Assembly (NCBI GenBank): GCA_002723155.1
Contig: PBNO01000004.1
Coordinates: 95,740-159,739, forward strand
DNA from: Ponticaulis sp.
GTDB taxonomy: Bacteria > Pseudomonadota > Alphaproteobacteria > Caulobacterales > Hyphomonadaceae
DNA: 64,000 bases
Direction of reading: 5' to 3'
Part shown: positions 16,976-26,815 of the stretch, piece by piece
Position numbering within the stretch: position 1 is the first letter of the stretch
Layout of the letters: every line of letters starts with the position of its first letter
Position numbers and translations under genes: made by a program
Notes under the pieces: generated by a model
What the model saw: the letters and a program-made list of their open reading frames with translations, nothing else
Database searches by the model: none
What the model was told of the DNA's origin: nothing

Positions 16976-18403
16976 ATGCACCAGCGTCTCTGCAAGATTG
17001 TTTCGACTATTGGCCCGGCGACGTCTTCGCCCGACATGCTTCGCATGATCCATGAGGCGGGGGTGAATGTCTTCCGTCTGAATATGAGCCATGGCCAGCA
17101 CGACAAGCTACGCAATGTGGTGAAATCTATCCGTGAAATGCAGGTCGAAACGGGCGTCGCGACGGCGATTTTCGCGGATTTGCAGGGTCCTAAAATCCGC
17201 ACTGGCACGTTTGAAGACGGCTCGATCCAATTGCGATACGGGCAGGAATACCGGCTGGTGAACGCGTCCTCGACGACCGAAGAGGGGGTTATTCCTGTTC
17301 CGCATCAGGAAGTGTTCGATGCGCTGGACGAAGGCGCGGTGATCAAGCTCGATGATGGCAAGCTACAGATGACGGTGACAGGCCGGGATGGTGATGCGCT
17401 GATCGCGCGCGCCGATGCCATGGGCACGCTGTCCGATCGTAAGGGGATCAATATCCCAGACCGCAGCCTGCCTATTTCTGCGCTCACAGAGAAAGACCGC
17501 GAAGACCTGGAGTTCGCGCTCTCCATGAAGGTGGATTACATCGCGCTCTCTTTCGTGCAGCGGCCGTCTGACGTTCATGAAGCGCGCGAGCTGATTGGTG
17601 ATAGAGCGGGCATTATCTCCAAGATTGAAAAGCCCTCTGCAATTGAACATCTCGATGAGATTATCGAAGCCTCTGACGCCATTATGGTGGCGCGCGGAGA
17701 TCTGGGCGTTGAGTGTCCGGTCGAGGATGTGCCGATTATGCAGCGCCGTATCATCCGTGCCTGCCGCCGTGTGGGCAAACCCGTTATTGTTGCGACGCAT
17801 ATGCTGGAATCCATGGTGGAATCCAAAGCGCCAACACGGGCAGAAGCCTCTGACATTTCTTCAGCAGTGAACCAGGGGGCTGATGCGGTGATGCTGTCGG
17901 CGGAAACGGCGGTGGGCAGCCATCCGCAAACCGCGGTGGCGATTATGGACCGCGTCATCTCAGCGACTGAGCGCGATCCTGAAACGGCCTGCTACGCCAT
18001 TTTTCATAGTGAAGAAGATCATTCGACCACCGCAGATGCGGTGAGCCTTTCGGCGCGGCGGATCACCGAAGTGCTCGAGTGCCGTTTCGCGGTGGCCTAC
18101 ACCAATACAGGCTCAACGGCGCGTCGCCTTGCGCGGGACCGGCCATATGCGCCTATCCTTGCCGCAACGCCGAATGTTGAAGTCGCTCAGTCTCTGTCAC
18201 TTTGCTGGGGCGTGACGGCGAAAGTCACCGAAGACATTTCCGACTTTGGCGAAATGATTGCGCGTGCGGATACGCTGGCATCTGAAGCAGGCGGTGAAAA
18301 TGGCGAACGGATTGTCATCCTGTCCGGCTTCCCGTTCGGCCGGTCGGGTAAGACCAACACGCTGAAGATCAGCCGTATCGGCGCCATCGAGGATGATAGC
18401 TAA
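16976..18403 (+). CDS. pyk: Pyruvate kinase
   Basis: Last enzyme of glycolysis: phosphoenolpyruvate plus ADP to pyruvate plus ATP. The 475-residue protein opens with KIVSTIGPATSS and NVFRLNMSHG, has the metal and substrate site IISKIEKPSAIEHLDEI and ARGDLGVE, and THMLESM in the third domain. GGGAG lies about eight bases before the ATG. It stands as a single gene, with an inverted repeat in the upstream region that could bind a regulator. Confidence 0.95.
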   Translation: MHQRLCKIVSTIGPATSSPDMLRMIHEAGVNVFRLNMSHGQHDKLRNVVKSIREMQVETGVATAIFADLQGPKIRTGTFEDGSIQLRYGQEYRLVNASSTTEEGVIPVPHQEVFDALDEGAVIKLDDGKLQMTVTGRDGDALIARADAMGTLSDRKGINIPDRSLPISALTEKDREDLEFALSMKVDYIALSFVQRPSDVHEARELIGDRAGIISKIEKPSAIEHLDEIIEASDAIMVARGDLGVECPVEDVPIMQRRIIRACRRVGKPVIVATHMLESMVESKAPTRAEASDISSAVNQGADAVMLSAETAVGSHPQTAVAIMDRVISATERDPETACYAIFHSEEDHSTTADAVSLSARRITEVLECRFAVAYTNTGSTARRLARDRPYAPILAATPNVEVAQSLSLCWGVTAKVTEDISDFGEMIARADTLASEAGGENGERIVILSGFPFGRSGKTNTLKISRIGAIEDDS

Positions 18404-18483
18404 GGCTAAAATTCAAAACGGGTGATTGCGTTTTTCACTGAGGGTGCGAGGTTACGCGCAGAAAAATACTCAGGGAGAACGCA

Positions 18484-19716
18484 ATGCCATTTGATCAGGT
18501 CAGCCAGCCGGAAACGCTAGGCCTTTCAAAAGAGCGACTGGACCGGATACCGGCCTTCTACAAAAAGAACTATCTCGACTCCAAACGCCTGCCGAACATC
18601 TCGACCATGGTCGCACGCGGCGGTGAGATCGCGCATCTGTCCTGTCAGGGCGTTAAGAACTGGGATACGGGCGAGGCGGTTACGGCAGACACGATCTATC
18701 GCATCTATTCGATGACAAAACCGGTCACCTCGGTTGCGGCGATGATGTGCTTTGAAGAAGGCCTTTTGCGCCTTGAACATCCGGTGTCCCGTTACATTCC
18801 AAGCTTTGCCAATCTGAAAGTCTGGGCAGGCGAGGGGCAGCTGAAAGACCCTGACCGCGAGATGACGGTGAAGGACCTGTTCCTCCACACATCCGGCCTG
18901 ACCTATGACTTCCTCGGCCTTCACCCTGTCGAGAAACAATACATCGACAAAAAGGTCATTCGTCAGAACTACACTCTTGCTGAGATGTGCGAGGTGCTCT
19001 CCGAAATTCCGCTGGTGTTCTCACCGGGCGACCGCTGGAACTATTCAGTTGCGATTGATGTGCTGGGCCATCTCGTCGAGATCGTCTCCGGCATGTCACT
19101 GGATGCGTATTTCCAGACGCGCATTTTCGAACCACTCGGCATGGTCGATACCGGTTTCACCATCCCGACCGAGAAACTGCCGCGCTTTGCAGCCTGCTAT
19201 GCGCGCAATCCTCTGACCAAGGAAATCACCATGGCAGATAAGGGCGATGGCAGCTCGTCTTATTGCCGTGAGGGTAAAGACCCGCAGCGCCTGTTCAGCG
19301 GCGGTGGTGGTCTCGTCTCAACGATTTCCGATTACTATAATTTCTGCCGCATGCTCGCGAATGGTGGCGAGCTGAATGGCGCGCGTCTGCTCAGCCCTAA
19401 GACAGTCGAGTACATGATGATGAACCATCTGCCAGAGGGGAAGACCATGGCCGGTATGGGCGACACCATGTTCTCCGAGAGCAATATGGCGGGCAACGGA
19501 TTTGGCCTTGGCGGCGCTGTGACAGTTGATGAGATCCTGATGAACCAGCCATGCTCTGAAGGCACGTTCAGCTGGGGCGGGCTTGCTTCCACCTTCTTCT
19601 GGATTGATCCGGTAGAAGACATTATCGCGATCCAGATGACGCAGATGATGCCGTCATCCTCCTATCCGATCCGGCCGCAATTCCAGCAATTCGTATATTC
19701 GAGCATAATCGAGTAG
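18484..19716 (+). CDS. Serine hydrolase of the class C beta-lactamase/esterase EstB family
   Basis: A 410-residue serine beta-lactamase-fold hydrolase. The catalytic SxxK is S-M-T-K at about residues 76-79 (in IYRIYSMTKP), the YxN-type box is in WNYSVAIDV, and FSWGGLASTFFW lies where the third motif (HxG/WxG) is found in EstB-like esterases. There is no clear signal peptide, which favours an intracellular esterase over a true beta-lactamase. AGGGAG precedes the start at good spacing. A strong terminator follows the stop. Confidence 0.85.
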   Translation: MPFDQVSQPETLGLSKERLDRIPAFYKKNYLDSKRLPNISTMVARGGEIAHLSCQGVKNWDTGEAVTADTIYRIYSMTKPVTSVAAMMCFEEGLLRLEHPVSRYIPSFANLKVWAGEGQLKDPDREMTVKDLFLHTSGLTYDFLGLHPVEKQYIDKKVIRQNYTLAEMCEVLSEIPLVFSPGDRWNYSVAIDVLGHLVEIVSGMSLDAYFQTRIFEPLGMVDTGFTIPTEKLPRFAACYARNPLTKEITMADKGDGSSSYCREGKDPQRLFSGGGGLVSTISDYYNFCRMLANGGELNGARLLSPKTVEYMMMNHLPEGKTMAGMGDTMFSESNMAGNGFGLGGAVTVDEILMNQPCSEGTFSWGGLASTFFWIDPVEDIIAIQMTQMMPSSSYPIRPQFQQFVYSSIIE

Positions 19717-19724
19717 ATACAAAA

Positions 19725-19753
19725 ACGCTCCCTGTTTTGCAGGGAGTGTTTTT
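19725..19753. terminator. Bidirectional intrinsic terminator
   Basis: CTCCCTG and CAGGGAG, extended by three further pairs, form a 10-bp stem with a TTTTG loop, flanked by five A on the left and five T on the right. It ends the serine hydrolase transcript on the plus strand and the desaturase transcript on the minus strand. Confidence 0.85.
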
Positions 19754-19754
19754 C

Positions 19755-20714
19755 TTAGAAGGCTGTTGCAGCAGGCTTGGAACTGGCAATGGTCAGAACC
19801 TGCCAGTAGCCTTCCTTCACTTCCATATCCTCAGCCGTACCCTTCTCCGTGAGGATGCGGTGCGCCTCTGCCAGCCTGTAGCAGGGTATGTGCATGAACA
19901 TGTGGTGTTCGCAGTGATAGGCGACCCAGTAAGGCGCAATGAACAGGCGCTCCAGAAAATTGGTGCGCGTGGTGCGGGCAACCCGCATCGGATGGTTGGA
20001 GCCATCAAGACAAGCATGCTCTGCAATATTGCGAAGTCGTGTGACGAGCTGGTTCCATGTCGCGAGCGGCAGAAGCCAGAGTACAGGATACGCCCACCAG
20101 CCGATTGCCAGCGTCATGACAATCGCAATCAGCGCGTTCGAGATCAGAAACGGAATGACAGCTTCACGCGCAGACTGAGCACGGTTTTCGCGGCCTTTCT
20201 GCTTTTTGATGCCGATCCCCATCGCATTCATGAACTGGTTTGAACGCTGCTTGTAAAAAGTCTGGCCCGTCATATCGCGGACGATTTTTCGCAGGAGAGA
20301 TTTCCGCGTAATCGGAAAAGGAGCGGACAGAATAAGGTCCGGATCCTTCTCCGACTGCGCGTACTTATGATGGCTGATGTGATAATCCCGATAGTTGCGC
20401 AGATGCGCGCCCACAGGGGCTGCACAAAGCCACTGACCCACCCAGTCATTAAGCTTGTGATTCGTCGCGAGACCGCCATGCGCTGCCTCGTGCATGAGAA
20501 TGGCCAGACCAAGCTGGCGCGCGCCGATCAGCATGACTGCGAGAACAAATGTCACCGGGTTCGGCCAGACCGCAAACATCGCCATAGCGGCGATAATAAT
20601 GGCCCAGGCATGGACGATTGTACCAAGCCCCAGAAGGTCCGAGCGTTTGCAGAGGCGGGTCCACTCATCCTGAGTGAACAGCTCCAGCGGTTTCATCTTA
20701 ATAGGCGTACTCAT
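19755..20714 (-). CDS. Membrane fatty acid desaturase
   Basis: Di-iron membrane enzyme that introduces a double bond into fatty acyl chains. The three His boxes are HEAAHGG, HISHH and HCEHH, in order, with hydrophobic segments before and between them (319 residues). The second and third boxes are typical of the type 1 fatty acid desaturase family, which also includes carotenoid-modifying enzymes, so the acyl substrate is not certain. Single gene; shares its terminator with the serine hydrolase. Confidence 0.85.
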   Translation of the reverse strand: MSTPIKMKPLELFTQDEWTRLCKRSDLLGLGTIVHAWAIIIAAMAMFAVWPNPVTFVLAVMLIGARQLGLAILMHEAAHGGLATNHKLNDWVGQWLCAAPVGAHLRNYRDYHISHHKYAQSEKDPDLILSAPFPITRKSLLRKIVRDMTGQTFYKQRSNQFMNAMGIGIKKQKGRENRAQSAREAVIPFLISNALIAIVMTLAIGWWAYPVLWLLPLATWNQLVTRLRNIAEHACLDGSNHPMRVARTTRTNFLERLFIAPYWVAYHCEHHMFMHIPCYRLAEAHRILTEKGTAEDMEVKEGYWQVLTIASSKPAATAF

Positions 20715-20795
20715 GGTATGAAAATACCAGCGCCCGAAACGCGCCGCAATCGTGACGCGGCGTTAGCTATTTTGCATAGCGTTTTAAGAAGGCGC

Positions 20796-21734
20796 TTAGC
20801 TGAGCATTGAGAGCGTGATTGTCACGACAATCCCAAACACGATGAGAAGGCCTGCATCACGGTTGGATTTGAACAGCTGCAGAGCCACTGCGTCGCCCTT
20901 GGTTTTCAGCATCACCAGCTGCCAGATGAGATGGCACATGAAGGCGATGGTGATCATCACGCCGGGTACGCGTGGTCCGCCGTACGATAGCGCAATGCCG
21001 ATCAACAGCGCGCAAAGGCCGTAAATGCCTGCGACGGCAGGAAGTGTTTTGTCTCCAAAAAGGCGCGCGGTGGATTTGATGCCGACGATTGCATCGTCTT
21101 TCACATCCTGTCGCGCATAAATGGTGTCATAGCCGATCGTCCATGCGATCAGGCCCAGATAGAACAAAGCCGCCCAGAAATAGTCATTACCGCCAGCGGT
21201 GAAATACCCGACGGGGAAACCCCAATTGAAGGTGATTCCGAGCCATGCCTGCGGCCACCAGGTGATCCGCTTCATGAACGGATAGGCGACGACCAGAGGA
21301 ATTGAGAGAAGCGCCACGATCTTCGCGGCAAGCGGGAGGAAGAGCAGAACAACCAGCCCGACAGCCAGTTGTGCCGCCAGCCAGATATAAGCCTGCGTTC
21401 GCGTAACCGCGCCAGACGGCAGAGGGCGCTCTGCCGTGCGAGCAACCTGCCTGTCGAGGTCTTCATCAGCCAGATCATTAATGGTGCAGCCTGCGCCGCG
21501 CATGGCGATCGCGCCAACACCAAATAGAATGCCGTAAAGCAGGTTCGTAGCGCGCCAGCCCACATCAAGCCCGGCAAAGGCAACACCCATCCAGCACGGA
21601 ATGGCGAGCAGCCAGAAACCGATAGGACGATCAAATCGCGAAAGACGCGCAAAGCCCTGAAGGGACTGCGGAAGATAGTCCACCCATGATGGTGGCGCGT
21701 CTGCTGGTCTTGCGGTCTGTGCGGTCATGCCCAT
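20796..21734 (-). CDS. ubiA: 4-hydroxybenzoate octaprenyltransferase
   Basis: Prenylates 4-hydroxybenzoate in ubiquinone synthesis at the inner membrane. The protein has about 312 residues and eight to nine membrane helices. The two Asp-rich prenyl-diphosphate sites are NDLADEDLD and YARQDVKDD, with RTAERPLPSG between. ATG 21734 is used; a TTG 27 bases upstream is in frame, and a second ATG lies six bases downstream. No clear ribosome site separates them. It is divergent from rsmE, with under 100 bases between. Confidence 0.9.
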   Translation of the reverse strand: MGMTAQTARPADAPPSWVDYLPQSLQGFARLSRFDRPIGFWLLAIPCWMGVAFAGLDVGWRATNLLYGILFGVGAIAMRGAGCTINDLADEDLDRQVARTAERPLPSGAVTRTQAYIWLAAQLAVGLVVLLFLPLAAKIVALLSIPLVVAYPFMKRITWWPQAWLGITFNWGFPVGYFTAGGNDYFWAALFYLGLIAWTIGYDTIYARQDVKDDAIVGIKSTARLFGDKTLPAVAGIYGLCALLIGIALSYGGPRVPGVMITIAFMCHLIWQLVMLKTKGDAVALQLFKSNRDAGLLIVFGIVVTITLSMLS

Positions 21735-21818
21735 CGAATCCGAAGTGTCTGTGAGTCCCAAATCACACTATAGCTGTTTTTCTTGCCCTTTATGAAGAGG
21801 AATGCCAAACCTTCTGCC

Positions 21819-22616
21819 ATGACTACCCGGCCACGACTTTTCGTACCGACTGACCTTGTTCCTGGCGGGCCAGTTGCACTGGATGAAGCGCAATCGAAAT
21901 ACCTCTTCCGTGTGATGCGTCTGGAGGTGGGAAACGAGGTGCGTGTCTTCAATGGGCGACATGGTGAATGGCTTGCTCGTGTCACTGAAATCCTTGGAAA
22001 ATCAGCCGGAATTCTGAAAGTCGAAGAGCAATTGCGCGGTCAGCACAAGCTGACCGACCTTCAGCTTTTGTTTGCGCCTCTCAAGAAAACGCGGACGGAT
22101 TTCGTTGTTGAAAAAGCGACTGAGCTGGGCGTGGAAGTGATCCAGCCGGTAATCACAGAATTCACCCAGTCGGAACGTGTGCGGACCGACCGTATGGAAC
22201 GCCTCGCAATGGAGGCTGCAGAGCAAACCGAGCGGCTGAATATGCCGCGCGTATGCGATGCCAAACCTTTGATGCTTGCGCTTTCTGAACTGCCAGATGA
22301 TCGCCGTGTTTATTACTGTGACGAGCGCGGTGACGATGAGGCGGCTGAATGGGGCGGCGAGGATAATCGTGCACGTCCGATGGCGGATGTTCTCAACGAA
22401 CACCATGTCGGTTCGGCGGCTATTTTGATCGGTCCTGAGGGCGGCTTCTCGCCGAAAGAGCGTGAAGTCCTGCGCAAGCTTGATGGCGTTTATCCGGTCT
22501 CGTTAGGGCCACGCATCCTGCGGGCTGAAACGGCGGCAGTCGCCGCGCTGACCCTGTATCAGGCGATTTGTGGGGATTGGCGCGCCGCCGGAGATGGAAC
22601 CGGTACAGACGAATAG
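21819..22616 (+). CDS. rsmE: 16S rRNA (uracil-1498-N3)-methyltransferase
   Basis: SPOUT-class methyltransferase that methylates U1498 of 16S rRNA with S-adenosylmethionine. Diagnostic blocks are RLFVPTDL at the N-terminal PUA-like domain, LLFAPLKKTRTDFVVEKATELGV, and the C-terminal knot GPEGGFSPKE and LGPRILRAETA. ATG 21819 gives 265 residues, close to the family size; an in-frame ATG at 21792 would add nine. The ribosome site is weak for both. Confidence 0.92.
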   Translation: MTTRPRLFVPTDLVPGGPVALDEAQSKYLFRVMRLEVGNEVRVFNGRHGEWLARVTEILGKSAGILKVEEQLRGQHKLTDLQLLFAPLKKTRTDFVVEKATELGVEVIQPVITEFTQSERVRTDRMERLAMEAAEQTERLNMPRVCDAKPLMLALSELPDDRRVYYCDERGDDEAAEWGGEDNRARPMADVLNEHHVGSAAILIGPEGGFSPKEREVLRKLDGVYPVSLGPRILRAETAAVAALTLYQAICGDWRAAGDGTGTDE

Positions 22617-22662
22617 TCTGACAGGCCCAGCTAACGACGGCGCTCCTCCCAAGCTTTTTGCT

Positions 22663-23982
22663 CTAGCGTGTCGCCTCGTGGCGGAACACGTCTTCGTCGA
22701 GTTCACCTTCCCATTTTGCAACGGCAGAGGCGACGGCAGCGTCACCAGTGACGTTTGTCATGGTGCGCATCATGTCGAGCAGGCGGTCAAACGGGAAGAT
22801 CATGGCGATGATCAGAAGCGACTGTTCCTCACTCACGCCGATGGATGAGAGTACGGCCGAGGCGAGCAGTAGGCCCGCGCTTGGAATCGCTGCCGCACCG
22901 ATGGAGGTGAGCGTCGCGCCCAGAGCAACTGACAGATACATGGCCGGTGTCATGTCGATGCCAAGCGCCTGCGCAGCGAACAAAGCCACCATGCCGAGAT
23001 AGATCGCCGTACCGTCCATGTTCACCGTCGCGCCAACCGGCAGCACGGATGCAGCGACAGACTTCTTGATACCGAGGTTTTCAGAAACGTTCTCGATCGT
23101 GACCGGCAGTGTGCCCGCGCTGGACGCCGTGGAATAGGCAACAGCTTGCGCGTCACGAATACCGCCGAAGAAGCGCATGAACGGTAGGCCAAGCATGCCT
23201 TTCACAATGCCAAGGCCGTAAACCAGAACGATGTGAACGATACATGCCAGATAGAGACCGATGGTGAGCAGGCCAAGATTGGCAAGAATCGCCAGGCCCT
23301 TAGTCGCCATAACCCAGCTCATCAGGAAGAAGACACCGAAAGGCGCAAGTTCCATCACCATCACGGTGACTTTCATCATGACTTCAGCGGCTGATTCGAT
23401 CATGGACTGAACCGGCTTGGCTTTCTCTTTCGCCATCAGGCAGCCAACGCCGAAAATGATTGCGAAGAAGATGATGCCAAGAACGTCTTGTGCGGCGAGG
23501 GCTTCAGCAGGGTTGGTCGGTATGATGGCCAGCAGTTTGTCTGCAATGCTCGCATCTGCTGCGGACGCTGCCGAAATCCGATCACTGACTGCACTTTGAG
23601 AGCTTGTATCTGCGAGGATCTCTACGCCATTGCCCGGCTGGAAAATCGTGCCCATCAGCAGGCCGATTGATACGGCGATAAAGGTTGTGCCGAGATAAAG
23701 GGCGATGGCTTTACCGCCGAGGCTACCGAGCTTTTTCGGGTCGCCCATCGCTGTGACGCCTGCAACAAGCGTGGTGAAAATCAGCGGAACGACCAGCATT
23801 TTGATCAGGCGTACAAAGCCGTCACCGAATGGCTTGAGCCATGTATCAGCGAAATTCGCTATGGCGGCGGAGTTACCCGTCCATTCGCCTGCAGGGTAGT
23901 AGAGCACAAGGCCCCCTAACAGGCCGAGCACAAGGCCCAGCATGACCCGTTTCCAGAGTGTGATTTCGAACCAGGCTTTCAT
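22663..23982 (-). CDS. Dicarboxylate/amino acid:cation symporter (DAACS family)
   Basis: Inner-membrane symporter of the GltP/DctA family (439 residues, eight helices plus re-entrant loops) that imports C4-dicarboxylates or acidic amino acids with H+ or Na+. Family motifs are the serine-rich hairpin TASSAGTLP, SVLPVGATVNMDGTA, and the second loop region AAIPSAGLLL. No partner genes are close. The leader contains a perfect hairpin that covers the ribosome site. Confidence 0.9.
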   Translation of the reverse strand: MKAWFEITLWKRVMLGLVLGLLGGLVLYYPAGEWTGNSAAIANFADTWLKPFGDGFVRLIKMLVVPLIFTTLVAGVTAMGDPKKLGSLGGKAIALYLGTTFIAVSIGLLMGTIFQPGNGVEILADTSSQSAVSDRISAASAADASIADKLLAIIPTNPAEALAAQDVLGIIFFAIIFGVGCLMAKEKAKPVQSMIESAAEVMMKVTVMVMELAPFGVFFLMSWVMATKGLAILANLGLLTIGLYLACIVHIVLVYGLGIVKGMLGLPFMRFFGGIRDAQAVAYSTASSAGTLPVTIENVSENLGIKKSVAASVLPVGATVNMDGTAIYLGMVALFAAQALGIDMTPAMYLSVALGATLTSIGAAAIPSAGLLLASAVLSSIGVSEEQSLLIIAMIFPFDRLLDMMRTMTNVTGDAAVASAVAKWEGELDEDVFRHEATR

Positions 23983-23989
23983 CAGTCTA

Positions 23990-24009
23990 CCCCTCAGAAG
24001 TTTGAGGGG
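23990..24009 (-). promoter_or_regulatory. Perfect hairpin hiding the symporter ribosome binding site
   Basis: On the minus strand CCCCTCA, loop AACTTC, TGAGGGG form a perfect 7-bp stem. The downstream arm holds GAGGGG, seven bases before the symporter ATG, so folding would block translation. It might instead be a palindromic operator. Confidence 0.5.
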
Positions 24010-24097
24010 AGCCTAGAGCGTCTTTTAGCGAAAGCAACTCACTTCAAAGCGAAGTTCGCCCTGATGCGCGCCATGCCTGTTGATTGGTCCGTTATGC

Positions 24098-25294
24098 TTA
24101 AGCGGTCTCTTTTGCGCCGTGTGCAGACATCAGATCTGCGAAGCGACGGAAGAGATAGAAGCTGTCTTGCGGGCCAGGTGAGGCTTCAGGGTGGTGCTGA
24201 ACCGAAATGATCGGCTTGCCCGCAACGCGCAGACCAGAGTTTGTACCATCGAACAGAGACACGTGAGACTGCTCCACACCGTCTGGCAGGGTTGCCGGAT
24301 CAACTGTGAAGCCGTGGTTCATGGAAACGATCTCTACCTTGCCGGTTGAGAGGTCTTTCACCGGATGGTTTGCGCCATGGTGGCCCTGAGCCATTTTCAT
24401 AGTTTTCGCGCCAAGTGCGAGCGCCAGCATCTGGTGGCCGAGGCAAATGCCGAGAATCGGCAGGTCTGATGCGATAAGCTTCTGAATTTCCGGCACCGCG
24501 TAAACGCCTGTCGCGGCTGGATCGCCCGGGCCGTTAGACAGAACTACGCCGTCCGGCTTGAGTGCCAGAACGTCTTCGGCTGTCGCATTGCCCGGTAGAA
24601 CCGTGCAGCGTGCGCCGACTTCAGAAAGGTTGCGCAGAATGTTCTTCTTCACACCGAAGTCGAGGACAACAACGTGGAAGTCACCGCTTTCCAGCGCTGT
24701 GAAGCCCGAATCCCATTTCCAATTTTGTTCAGCGTGCGCGTATTCCGCGTCCGGGCCGACAACCTTGGCCAGATCAGCGCCTTCCATGCCTGCAAATCCG
24801 GCAAGTTCTGCCTTCAGATCAGCAATTGAAACTGTTTCGTCAGGCGAAATGTGCGCGATAATGCCGTTCACCATGCCTTTTTCGCGGATGAGGCGGGTGA
24901 TTGAACGCGTGTCCACGCCAGACAGGCCGACAATGCCTTTCTTTGTCAGCCAGGCGTCGAAATGGTCCACAGCGCGCCAGTTTGATGGCGGCGTGATCGT
25001 GCCGCGGAAGATGGCGCCGCGCGCAGCTTTCTCTGCATTTACAGAGCTTTCTTCCTGATCCTGATCGTTTGCGCCGACATTACCAATGTGCGGGAAGGTG
25101 AAGACAACCATCTGCGAAGCGTAAGACGGGTCCGTCAGGATTTCCTGATATCCGGTGATCGCTGTGTTGAAGCAGACCTCTGCGATGGCTGTTCCTTTAG
25201 CGCCATTGCCGCGCCCGAAGTAAACCTCGCCGCTCGCCAGAACCAGCGCGCCGGTCGCTTCAATCTGTTCTTGATTCTCGGTGAGGAAAGGCAT
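24098..25294 (-). CDS. carA: Carbamoyl-phosphate synthase small subunit
   Basis: Glutaminase subunit that passes ammonia to CarB for carbamoyl phosphate, used for arginine and pyrimidine synthesis. It has an N-terminal small domain ([31 protein letters not shown]) and a class I glutamine amidotransferase domain with the Cys nucleophile in LGICLGHQ and the His-Glu pair in [13 protein letters not shown] 25294 has AAGGAAG eight bases upstream; longer in-frame starts lack this. carB is not adjacent, which is common in alphaproteobacteria. It is divergent from the YqeY-like gene. Confidence 0.95.
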   Translation of the reverse strand: MPFLTENQEQIEATGALVLASGEVYFGRGNGAKGTAIAEVCFNTAITGYQEILTDPSYASQMVVFTFPHIGNVGANDQDQEESSVNAEKAARGAIFRGTITPPSNWRAVDHFDAWLTKKGIVGLSGVDTRSITRLIREKGMVNGIIAHISPDETVSIADLKAELAGFAGMEGADLAKVVGPDAEYAHAEQNWKWDSGFTALESGDFHVVVLDFGVKKNILRNLSEVGARCTVLPGNATAEDVLALKPDGVVLSNGPGDPAATGVYAVPEIQKLIASDLPILGICLGHQMLALALGAKTMKMAQGHHGANHPVKDLSTGKVEIVSMNHGFTVDPATLPDGVEQSHVSLFDGTNSGLRVAGKPIISVQHHPEASPGPQDSFYLFRRFADLMSAHGAKETA

Positions 25295-25453
25295 AATAGG
25301 GCTTCCTTGTTCAAAAAGGGGCGGTGAGGACCGCCGGGCAAACGCGCGAGGAAGTATCTTTCGCGGGAACAATCGTCAAGCTGGTAACGTAGTATAATAT
25401 CAACGAAACTGCCGTTTACTGAGATTGAAAGCCAAGAGAAGCACTGATTCCAT

Positions 25454-25939
25454 ATGACGGATCCGAAAACACACACGCCGAAACTGCGCGCACTGTTGGA
25501 AGCTGACCTTTCACGCGCCGAAACCGACGATAGTGATTCTGTAGAAGCAGCGACGCTGCGCCTTGCCATGTGCGCGGTTCATGACCGTGACGCGGATGCG
25601 CGTGCGCACGACCAGTGCGAAGGCTGCGACGACTCAGTTATCCGCGATGTACTGTCTTTGATGGTGCGCCAGCGTGAAGAGTCCGCCGACCGTTATGAAA
25701 ATGCAGGCCGCATTGAAATGGCCGACCGCGAGCGCGACGAGCTCGAAATCCTTCAGCGCTATCTGCCTAAGACAATCGCAGGCGAAGAACTCGAAGAAGT
25801 TGTTCAGGATGTGATTGGCGACCTTGAAGCCCGCAGCCTGAAAGACCTTGGTCGTTGCATGACCGAACTCAAATCCCGCTACCCAGACCAGCTGGACAGC
25901 TGCGAGGCGGGTCGCAAGGTACGCGCCGCCCTCGGCTGA
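25454..25939 (+). CDS. GatB/YqeY domain-containing protein
   Basis: A 161-residue YqeY-like protein, similar to the tail domain of the GatB subunit that binds tRNA in the amidotransferase complex. Its own role is unclear. The family shows as REESADRYENAGR, ERDELEILQRYLPK and LGRCMTELKSRYP. An unusual insert between the first two helices contains HDQCEGCDD, with two Cys in a CxxC arrangement. Divergent from carA, as YqeY genes often are in alphaproteobacteria. Confidence 0.82.
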   Translation: MTDPKTHTPKLRALLEADLSRAETDDSDSVEAATLRLAMCAVHDRDADARAHDQCEGCDDSVIRDVLSLMVRQREESADRYENAGRIEMADRERDELEILQRYLPKTIAGEELEEVVQDVIGDLEARSLKDLGRCMTELKSRYPDQLDSCEAGRKVRAALG

Positions 25940-25946
25940 TTAGCGC

Positions 25947-26717
25947 CTACCAGACGCCTTTTGTCAGACCATTCCAGATATAGCCGCCAAAGGTCGGCGC
26001 GTAATACTGCTTGGATGGCATCTCGACCTTGTAAGGCGTGAGCGTGCCACTCACCGCATCATCCATCGCCTGCATGACAATATCGCGAGATCCCGCAGCG
26101 ATCCGCCAGATATAGGTGTGGAAGTTGTCATCCGGTTGCGCCTGTACCTGAGACTGGTAGAGAATATCGCCCGTATCAACGCCTTCATCGACGATATGAA
26201 CCGTCGCGCCAAAATGTTCCGGTTCGCCATTAGCCAGCGCGAAATAGCCTCCGAACATGCCACGATATGCCGGGTTTATGCCTGAATGGTAATTGATGAA
26301 TGGCGCTTTGATGGCGTTCAGCGTCTTCTTCTTGAGCATACGGCAATTGATGACGAACACGGCCGTCGGGTCGAAGCGCTGCAAGGCTTCAATGGCTTCC
26401 GCGTCGTTTGCGCTGGAGACGCGGATGAGGTTCTCAATCTTCGGCATGGCCGGCTGAAGGCTTTCCTCATCGATCATCCGGTTGATGACGTCATGCGTGC
26501 GGCGCTTGGTGAGTTTGATTGGAAGCCGTGCGGCCTGCATGCTGGCAACCGTCATCGGGCCAAGAATGCGCGCGCGTCGTTTCCAGAATGTTTTCGCCGG
26601 TTCGCCGTCTTCCAGAATGACGGGAAAGTCACCGAACTTCTCTCGAAGCGCGTTGATCATGATCCACGCGTGTGGGGCATCTGCACATAAAGCGACGATT
26701 TTTGGCTGTACGGTCAT
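25947..26717 (-). CDS. Formyltransferase-fold protein
   Basis: A 256-residue protein with the formyl-transfer domain of methionyl-tRNA formyltransferase and GART. The catalytic region is INYHSGINPAYRG (His in the expected place) and the folate-site Asp is in IVDEGVDTGDI. It lacks the C-terminal tRNA-binding domain of Fmt, so it more likely formylates a small molecule or a sugar. It may form a transcription unit with metAA, which is 98 bases upstream on the same strand. The substrate is unknown. Confidence 0.78.
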   Translation of the reverse strand: MTVQPKIVALCADAPHAWIMINALREKFGDFPVILEDGEPAKTFWKRRARILGPMTVASMQAARLPIKLTKRRTHDVINRMIDEESLQPAMPKIENLIRVSSANDAEAIEALQRFDPTAVFVINCRMLKKKTLNAIKAPFINYHSGINPAYRGMFGGYFALANGEPEHFGATVHIVDEGVDTGDILYQSQVQAQPDDNFHTYIWRIAAGSRDIVMQAMDDAVSGTLTPYKVEMPSKQYYAPTFGGYIWNGLTKGVW

Positions 26718-26815
26718 GGCACATCTCCGGCTGTTCAGGACCGGAGATGCAGAAACCGTGCAATTTCGTCAGTTATGCGGTGCGGCTGTGGATAACAAGC
26801 GCGTGAACACGCGGC

